A stretch of 64,000 nt of DNA from Leeuwenhoekiella marinoflava DSM 3653 (lineage in GTDB: Bacteria; Bacteroidota; Bacteroidia; Flavobacteriales; Flavobacteriaceae). Under the pieces are notes generated by a model. It had not been told where the DNA came from. It made no database searches and worked only from the letters and a program-made list of their open reading frames with translations. The stretch spans positions 235,428 to 299,427 of the forward strand of contig NZ_FQUN01000007.1 in assembly GCF_900129005.1 (NCBI RefSeq), read 5' to 3'. Positions 58,252 to 64,000 of this stretch are shown piece after piece; position 1 is the stretch's first letter, and each line of letters begins with the position of its first letter. A program made the position numbers and the translations under genes.

Positions 58252-60951
58252 ATGAAATATTTTCTAGCCCTATTTTTATTAGTCAGCCTAACAGCGAAAG
58301 CGCAAAACGTGCGAATAAGCGGTACAGTAAAAGACAGTATAGGCACGCCCTTAGAACTTGCCAATATCATAGCAACCCATACAGATACCGGTGAAATGGA
58401 GTCGTATGCGATATCTAACACGCAGGGGCGATACCAATTTAATTTGCCCTCTGGTGCAGCTTATTCTTTAGTAGCCAGTTTTTTAGGTCTTGCGCCTACT
58501 ACAAAAGATATTAAGATCGAAAAAGGTGCTGAAGATATCACGCTAGATTTTGTAATGATGCCGGCGGCAGATCAGCTTGATGATGTAGAGATTATTTATG
58601 AAATGCCGGTGGTTGTAAGAGGTGACACTATTGTATATAACACTGATAGTTTTACAAACGGCACCGAACAAAAACTGGGCGATGTGCTTAAGAAACTTCC
58701 GGGAGTGACAGTGAATGATGACGGAGAAATTCAGTTAGAAGGGCAGACGGTTTCTAAAGTGATGATTGAAGGGAAAGATTTTTTTGACGGGGATTCTAAA
58801 CTGGCAACAAAGAATATTCCGGCAAATGCATTGAAGAAAGTTGAGGTTTTAAAAAATTACAACGAGGTCGATCAGATGCGCGGCTTGGGTAATGATCAAG
58901 ATAATGTGGCCATCAATCTAAAGTTAAAAGAAGGAAAGAAGAATTTTTGGTTTGGTGAGTTGCAAGGCGGTATAGGTGATGGCGAGCAAACCCGGTATCT
59001 GGGCAGTGCAAAACTGTTCTACTACAGTCCTAAAGGAAGCATTAATATCATTGGAAACACTAATAATATGGGAGATGTTCCATTTACGTTCCAGGATTAC
59101 TTCAACTTTACAGGAGGTTTTAGAAACTTCAATTCAAGAGGGGGAACTTCGTTTAATATTTCAGATAGTGGACTCGGATTTTTGGTTTCTCAAAACAACA
59201 GGGCTAACGAAATTAAAACCAATTTTGGTGCGGCTAACTTCAGTTATGAAGCTTCAGATGCGTGGGATTTAAGTGGGTTTTTATTGTTCAGTGATAATTC
59301 AACAGACTTTATTCAACGGTCTTTGCGTAATTATATTTCTACAGAAGCAACCGAGGTCAATACACAAAATAGCAATCAGAGTAATCAGTTGGCTATGGCA
59401 AAATTCAGTTCTGTTTATAAGCCTAATGAGAAGCTGCAGCTGGATTATGATGTTTTGGCGAAAAAATCGCAGCAGTCTGAAATGACAGATGCGCTTTCAG
59501 TTTTTACGGATGCAAGCGGAGTTACTAACAACCCGATAACTGAAAATAAAAATAATGATCCATTCAGTCTAAATCAGAATTTGAACGCGTATTATACCCT
59601 GAACGAAAAGAATATTTTTGCGGGTTATGTGCAGCATTTATATCAAAAAGAAAATCCGTTTTACGAGGCGATAGTAACCCAGCAGCCGTTTGCACAAATT
59701 CTTCCGCTAGATACAGATCAGAGCAACTTTGATATCAATCAGGATAAAATGGTTGAGACTAATAAAATAGACAGCAAGATTGATTATTACTACGTGATCA
59801 ATGATAAGAGTAATCTCAATTTAACGCTGGGAACCACACAAAGTCGTCAGGATTTTAATTCGTCTATATATCAAATCTTAGATAGTGGCAGCCAGAATAA
59901 TTTCACCGATGCCAGCTTAAATAATGATGTAGCTTACCGTTTTAGCGATTTGTTTTTAGGAGCACATTACAAGTTTAAGACCGGTATTTTTACATTCACT
60001 CCGGGAGTGACGCTGCATAATTATAATGTTTCTTCAGAGCAATTGGGAACAAAAACCAGTCAGGAAGAATGGAAGGTGTTACCCGATTTGTATGCGATCG
60101 CGCAGTTTAAGCAAAGCGAAAGTTTGCGCTTAAACTACCAGATGACGGCAGATTATACAGATGTGAACAATTTTGCTGAAGGTTATGTTTTTAATGATTA
60201 TAACCGAATGTTTAGAGGAAATCGGGATATTGAAAATGCGATTTTTCATACCGCGAGTTTAAATTATTTCAACTTCAATATGTTCAATTTTACAAACCTG
60301 AATGGCGGCGTGAGTTACACAAAGCGTATTGACGCGATAAAGAGCAGTACAGCGATAGATCAGATCAATCAGGCTTCATCGCCTATTAATAGCAATTTTA
60401 TAGATGAGGTATTGAGTGCTAACGGACGTTTTCAAAAAACCTTTAGAAAATGGAAGGCTAATTTGAGCGCTAATATTTCGTATAGCGAATTGAACAATAT
60501 CGTAAATGCACAGCCCACGCTCTCGCAGAATTTCACCCAGAGTTATCAGGGAAGTGTGGAAACCAATTTTAAGAATGCACCCAACTTTGAAGTGGGGTAT
60601 AACCGAAGCATCAACAACTATCAAAACGGTAACAGCGACCGCATTTTTTACACCGACAGACCTTTTGCTAATATGGATGTAAAATTCTTAAACGGCTTTA
60701 CCTTCACAGCAGATTGGAGTTATTACAACTACTATGATAAGGATAATACCGTACAAAATGAATACGCGTTTATTGAAGCGACTTTGCGTTATCAAAAACC
60801 AGATAGCAAATGGGAATTTAGAGTAGACGGGAGCAATTTACTCAACGTAGATTCATTGAACAATGATAGTTTTAATGAAACCTTTAGCACTACTACGGAG
60901 TATTTTGTGATGCCGCGTATTGTGATGGCTTCTATTAAATACAATTTATAG
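58252..60951 (+). CDS. SusC-like/TonB-dependent receptor-type outer-membrane protein
   Basis: The protein has 899 residues. A signal peptide (YFLALFLLVSLTAKAQ) is followed by a carboxypeptidase-regulatory-like domain at about residues 20-100 (ISGTVKDSIGTPLELANII). A plug-like region has KLPGVTVNDDGEIQLEGQ and VSKVMIEGKDFFDGDSKLA. A long barrel follows, with periodic aromatic ends and a C-terminal strand MASIKYNL. It resembles outer-membrane beta-barrel receptors without a clear TonB box. The substrate is not known. It closes the GLPGLI operon and is followed by a bidirectional terminator. Confidence 0.9.
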   Translation: MKYFLALFLLVSLTAKAQNVRISGTVKDSIGTPLELANIIATHTDTGEMESYAISNTQGRYQFNLPSGAAYSLVASFLGLAPTTKDIKIEKGAEDITLDFVMMPAADQLDDVEIIYEMPVVVRGDTIVYNTDSFTNGTEQKLGDVLKKLPGVTVNDDGEIQLEGQTVSKVMIEGKDFFDGDSKLATKNIPANALKKVEVLKNYNEVDQMRGLGNDQDNVAINLKLKEGKKNFWFGELQGGIGDGEQTRYLGSAKLFYYSPKGSINIIGNTNNMGDVPFTFQDYFNFTGGFRNFNSRGGTSFNISDSGLGFLVSQNNRANEIKTNFGAANFSYEASDAWDLSGFLLFSDNSTDFIQRSLRNYISTEATEVNTQNSNQSNQLAMAKFSSVYKPNEKLQLDYDVLAKKSQQSEMTDALSVFTDASGVTNNPITENKNNDPFSLNQNLNAYYTLNEKNIFAGYVQHLYQKENPFYEAIVTQQPFAQILPLDTDQSNFDINQDKMVETNKIDSKIDYYYVINDKSNLNLTLGTTQSRQDFNSSIYQILDSGSQNNFTDASLNNDVAYRFSDLFLGAHYKFKTGIFTFTPGVTLHNYNVSSEQLGTKTSQEEWKVLPDLYAIAQFKQSESLRLNYQMTADYTDVNNFAEGYVFNDYNRMFRGNRDIENAIFHTASLNYFNFNMFNFTNLNGGVSYTKRIDAIKSSTAIDQINQASSPINSNFIDEVLSANGRFQKTFRKWKANLSANISYSELNNIVNAQPTLSQNFTQSYQGSVETNFKNAPNFEVGYNRSINNYQNGNSDRIFYTDRPFANMDVKFLNGFTFTADWSYYNYYDKDNTVQNEYAFIEATLRYQKPDSKWEFRVDGSNLLNVDSLNNDSFNETFSTTTEYFVMPRIVMASIKYNL

Positions 60952-60986
60952 TCCCAATTAATTAGTCTTACGTAGATGTGAAAACA

Positions 60987-61009
60987 GGAAAACTCGTGAT
61001 GAGTTTTCC
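60987..61009. terminator. Bidirectional terminator between the receptor and DUF3857 genes
   Basis: GGAAAACTC and GAGTTTTCC form a perfect 9-bp stem around GTGAT, with AT-rich flanks. It lies between two convergent genes. Confidence 0.7.
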
Positions 61010-61027
61010 AGTTTTTTACCGAAAAAA

Positions 61028-63619
61028 TTAAACCGAAGGGGAGTCAGTTGCTATGATTTTTCGCTCTTCAGGATAGGATTCAGTATCCCAGGCTTGTTTT
61101 TTATAGGTTTTAGTGAAGGTGTTTTTCACGCGGTCTGCCATTAAAAAGTAGCAGATTACTACAGCAGATCTGAGCGTTAGCTTCGTTATGTCAAAATAAA
61201 TATTCTGTCTGTCTGCAACTGTATAATCTTCTGGAGCTATCTGTAAAATAATAGCATTGTCGATAATCTGAAAAGCACAAACTACAGCATACATAAAGAC
61301 AATCATTCGGGGAGCAGAAGAGCGTCTTTTATAAAAAAGTATGATAACAAATATTGAAAATATCAGAAACGAGGCATTAAAGATAGTTTCAAAAATGGCG
61401 AGGACAGCTAATTTGAGATTTGTAGAAAAAAGAAATTTCCAAGAATAATCGGTTATATAAAAATCGGGATTTTTTGCAAACTGAACCAAAAGAATTATAG
61501 GCGTTAAGGTAATACCAATGGCAAATAAAATAAGCCAGCCGCCAATACTTTGATGGTGATCTGGTTTAACGGTTACAACAGGATCTATTTTAGAATAGAG
61601 CAGCCAGCATAAAATAGAAATTCCTAAAATTGAAAAAAACATAATCCCATTAGTTAGAAAGTGACTTTCAGAATCATTTTCACTCAGCATAGCGCCTCCA
61701 TTTTTAGTATAGGATAGTTGATAAGTGATACCCTCCTGAACCTTTGTATGATCTGCGAGATAAGTGCTTACATCTGCGGGTTCTATAAAATCAGTAAGGT
61801 GCTCGTATTCATTAATAATATCAAGCGTGGCATTTTTATAATTTATAGATTGACTGAACTTAAAATTGGGATTTTCAATCTTAGTTTGATCGTTTTCAAT
61901 TGTCCAGGCTTCCGGAAAAAACACTTTGATGTGGTGCTTATACTTGACTTCAGAATCGATATAGAAAGGCATTGTACGATTTGTGCTTGCCGTAGGATAT
62001 AGATAGGTTTCTAAAGACATAGGTCTAAATTCTGCAACTATATAGCTTTTGTTATTGGTAGGTGTAGTCCATAAACTATCGATTAAATAAGACTCTTTTA
62101 CAATAAAAACATTTGTATCCCGCTCATCAACTGTTTCAATAGAACCTTCCATTTTAATAGAAGGATACAGCGAGCTGTAAAAATCAGTATAGCTTTGATT
62201 CATATTTTCAATGGTGCTCGATGCAAAAACAGAACGTTGATTGTCTGCAGCACTTCCTTTATATTTGGTGACTACTTTTAGCGAGGCAGCTCCGCCAATC
62301 TCAAAAATCTCAAAAGTTTCTTTTGAATCAATTTCTGGTTTCTTAGGTTTTGAGAATTTTATTAAATTTTTTGTTCTGGTATTTAAAGTAAGTCCGTATT
62401 CATAGTTTGGGTAATAAATATCTGGAAATTTACCACCCTGATCGCTGATTGTAGGATCTATAAAAATGGTTTTATTCGTATCTAATTGAACCTGCACGAT
62501 GCAATGATCAAATGCAAATGGGGAGGGAGAACGATCTTTTATAGAGCTCCCATAATACGAATTCACTAAAATGGGTTGTGCATTGATCCCCTGTGTTTTT
62601 AATAATTCTGAAAGTAAAAAAGATTTGTCTTTACAATCTCCAAACCGGCGTTCGTATACCGTTTTGGGACTGCTGGGTTTGTGCGAATTTAAACCGTCTT
62701 CAAAACCCAGGTATCTAATTTCATCCTGTACTAAGTTTATTAATTTAGTAGCTGCTTCTTCCTTAGATAAGCCTTTTGTTAGCGGTTCAATTTCGCTTGT
62801 TAGCCACTCTTTTTCAGAATTTGAAACCTTATAATATTTGCTGTATTGCGTAGCAACTTCATTCCAGTTTTTAAATTGAGAAAGCTCTACCATTGGCGAC
62901 GGATCGTACCATCCTGGCGCATTAGACTCATAAAGCATTGCAGGAATTGATTTTGCCTCCCAAGAGTATGTTGTGTTGCCAGATTGTTTTATAGTTTTTG
63001 GCTCAGGTGCATCATTAAATAATTTAAAATTGATGTTTTGATCCTGCGGAAATGTAACTGCATACCGATACCATTCAATAGGAATTGAATATTGAAGGCT
63101 AAACCGGTTACTAAACTTACCCTCGTGAACCGGATTGTAACCAATGATGGAAAACGAATAATCAATTACATCTCCTTCCCGTATATCATAAAGCGAATTA
63201 ATAGCTGAAACCTGCCCGTTATAAAGGTGTCTTTCAAGATCCTGCTCTCGTTGAATGATTTTAAAGTCTGAAATTTCTAATCGGTCCAGAGGTCTGCCAT
63301 CCCGGTAAACTGTTAGTTCATGAACTACCGCTTTTTGATAAGCAGGATCAAACGAAATATCAATTTCACTCATTTCCTGAACACCTTGACTGTTGAGTAT
63401 TTTGTAAGCGTAACGGGTATAAGTAGTTTGCAGGGAAAGATTGTCTTCTTTGTTAAAAACTAGATAGTAAAATCCGTTGGATTTATCTGGATATTCAGCT
63501 TTTTGATTCAGGTTCTGTCTAGAAACCCAGGAAGGAATAGGTTCTTTAGTGATTTTTTGTGCGACAGTTTGAGAAAAGAAGAAGAGAATAAAAAGTACCG
63601 AATAATAATTCTGGAGCAT
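61028..63619 (-). CDS. DUF3857 transglutaminase-like protein with C-terminal membrane helices
   Basis: The protein has 863 residues. A signal-like N-terminus (VLFILFFFSQTVAQ) is followed by DUF3857 at about residues 50-215. A transglutaminase-like core has RFGDCKDKSFLLSELLK (Cys), PFAFDHCIVQVQLD (His) and IFIDPTISDQGG (Asp), so the catalytic triad is present. The last 200 residues hold about five transmembrane helices with a Lys/Arg/Glu tail. Similar exported proteins in Bacteroidota have unknown substrates. It is a single gene. The nearby IS lies beyond its start. Confidence 0.85.
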   Translation of the reverse strand: MLQNYYSVLFILFFFSQTVAQKITKEPIPSWVSRQNLNQKAEYPDKSNGFYYLVFNKEDNLSLQTTYTRYAYKILNSQGVQEMSEIDISFDPAYQKAVVHELTVYRDGRPLDRLEISDFKIIQREQDLERHLYNGQVSAINSLYDIREGDVIDYSFSIIGYNPVHEGKFSNRFSLQYSIPIEWYRYAVTFPQDQNINFKLFNDAPEPKTIKQSGNTTYSWEAKSIPAMLYESNAPGWYDPSPMVELSQFKNWNEVATQYSKYYKVSNSEKEWLTSEIEPLTKGLSKEEAATKLINLVQDEIRYLGFEDGLNSHKPSSPKTVYERRFGDCKDKSFLLSELLKTQGINAQPILVNSYYGSSIKDRSPSPFAFDHCIVQVQLDTNKTIFIDPTISDQGGKFPDIYYPNYEYGLTLNTRTKNLIKFSKPKKPEIDSKETFEIFEIGGAASLKVVTKYKGSAADNQRSVFASSTIENMNQSYTDFYSSLYPSIKMEGSIETVDERDTNVFIVKESYLIDSLWTTPTNNKSYIVAEFRPMSLETYLYPTASTNRTMPFYIDSEVKYKHHIKVFFPEAWTIENDQTKIENPNFKFSQSINYKNATLDIINEYEHLTDFIEPADVSTYLADHTKVQEGITYQLSYTKNGGAMLSENDSESHFLTNGIMFFSILGISILCWLLYSKIDPVVTVKPDHHQSIGGWLILFAIGITLTPIILLVQFAKNPDFYITDYSWKFLFSTNLKLAVLAIFETIFNASFLIFSIFVIILFYKRRSSAPRMIVFMYAVVCAFQIIDNAIILQIAPEDYTVADRQNIYFDITKLTLRSAVVICYFLMADRVKNTFTKTYKKQAWDTESYPEERKIIATDSPSV

Positions 63620-63654
63620 ACTTATAGATGTAGGTTATCTTTTCAAAATCATTG

Positions 63655-64000
63655 TTGTCCGGTAAAAATCTAAAATAAGGAATAATCCTTTGTGACTGCC
63701 CTTTTTTGTTGAGTTACCTGGGTCATTTCAAAATAGAACCTCCCTATGGAGAGGCAAACAAGCTTAGTTGTCCAATGTCCTTTGTGGTGACTTCCTCCCA
63801 TTTGGCCCCTGGGTTCTTCAAGAATTTGAATAGGTCAATATAGGTCATCAAATGATACCGTATTACGGACATCATATTGGAATAAGCCCAGTTTCTTTTT
63901 GCCTTACGTTGCACCACCAGCATCAAAAGTTGAACGATCAAACTTACCCATATCTGGATCTCAATGGCATTTTGGTTGTCCCCGAGAAAATACTTTAGCG
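63655..64000 (-). mobile_element. IS4-type insertion sequence, 3' end only
   Basis: The element is cut by the window edge. Its transposase runs to a stop at 63744. The outer IS end lies somewhere in 63620-63743, which otherwise shows no gene. TTGTCCGG near 63655 could be a terminal inverted repeat, but the other end is not visible, so no boundary can be confirmed. Confidence 0.6.
63744..64000 (-). CDS. IS4-family transposase, C-terminal part
   Basis: The frame is open to the window edge, so only the last 85 residues are seen; an apparent TTG start at 63941 is internal. They carry GDNQNAIEIQIWVSLIVQLL, then RKAKRNWAYSNMMSVIRYHL, then TYIDLFKFLKNPGAKWEE. This pattern is that of the C-terminal end of flavobacterial IS4 transposases of the DUF4372 type. 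The catalytic DDE residues lie outside the window, apart from the final glutamate region. It is probably a recent insertion, since the reading frame is not visibly damaged here. Confidence 0.85.
   Translation of the reverse strand, partial: LKYFLGDNQNAIEIQIWVSLIVQLLMLVVQRKAKRNWAYSNMMSVIRYHLMTYIDLFKFLKNPGAKWEEVTTKDIGQLSLFASP

Noticed and set aside
1..64000. CRISPR arrays, rRNA operons, 6S RNA, tmRNA, origin of replication
   Set aside because: None seen. I found no regularly spaced repeats, conserved rRNA sequence or clustered DnaA-box-like sites.

Overview
The window is a chromosome segment of a Flavobacteriaceae-type Bacteroidota, probably marine. The evidence is the GLPGLI proteins, DUF5686 and SusC-like outer-membrane proteins, a PorE-like OmpA protein, 2TM-domain and DUF1704 genes, and recurrent TAnnTTTG -7 promoter boxes with few Shine-Dalgarno sequences. 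The genus cannot be fixed from the sequence alone.

Layout. Positions 1-7.4 kb are the right end of an integrated phage-like element: a tape-measure-like protein cut by the window edge, three tail or baseplate-type proteins of unknown function (one with a BACON-like domain), and a convergent tyrosine recombinase next to tRNA-Leu(UAA). tRNA-Gly(GCC) lies upstream of that tRNA. Positions 7.7-18.8 kb carry housekeeping genes: mutS, a SpoU/TrmH methyltransferase with a leaderless start, a HPPK-deoxynucleoside kinase fusion without a normal start codon, a VUT/YhhQ transporter, an AsmA-like protein, a PorE-like OmpA protein and a nitroreductase. An amidohydrolase pseudogene (18.78-19.32 kb) follows, then a DegT aminotransferase, waaA and a DUF2461 protein.

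Positions 22.6-26.8 kb are the most cassette-like chromosomal part. An S24/LexA-like regulator is divergent from a radical-SAM plus TIGR03915-type DNA repair pair, with an imperfect palindrome between them. Two tiny acidic lipoproteins of one SCRET family lie on each side. Then come fabD, a small secreted-protein gene broken at a T9 tract, a PPOX-type protein, and a 2TM-folA-fructosamine kinase operon. Next are a class V aminotransferase, a CBM48-like protein, egtB-egtD, thyA with a TonB-like protein, a DUF151/UVR nuclease-like protein with nupC, etfBA, a pyruvate dehydrogenase E1 beta-type gene, a DUF5686 protein, and both a soluble and a membrane pyrophosphatase.

Positions 48.5-52.4 kb are an operon of a DUF1704 putative metallopeptidase, a glutathione-synthetase-like ATP-grasp enzyme and an AstE/AspA-type zinc deacylase. 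It has a perfect GCAAACGTTTGC palindrome upstream and is the best candidate for an undescribed ligation/trimming pathway. Positions 54.2-61 kb hold a sensor kinase/OmpR-type regulator pair divergent from two GLPGLI genes and a SusC-like receptor. Three GTTAAC repeats at exact 10-bp spacing lie between them, and a second regulator is left only as a C-terminal remnant. The window closes with a DUF3857/transglutaminase membrane protein and the 3' end of an IS4-type transposase.

All assignments come from reading sequence and recalling families. No database search was possible.
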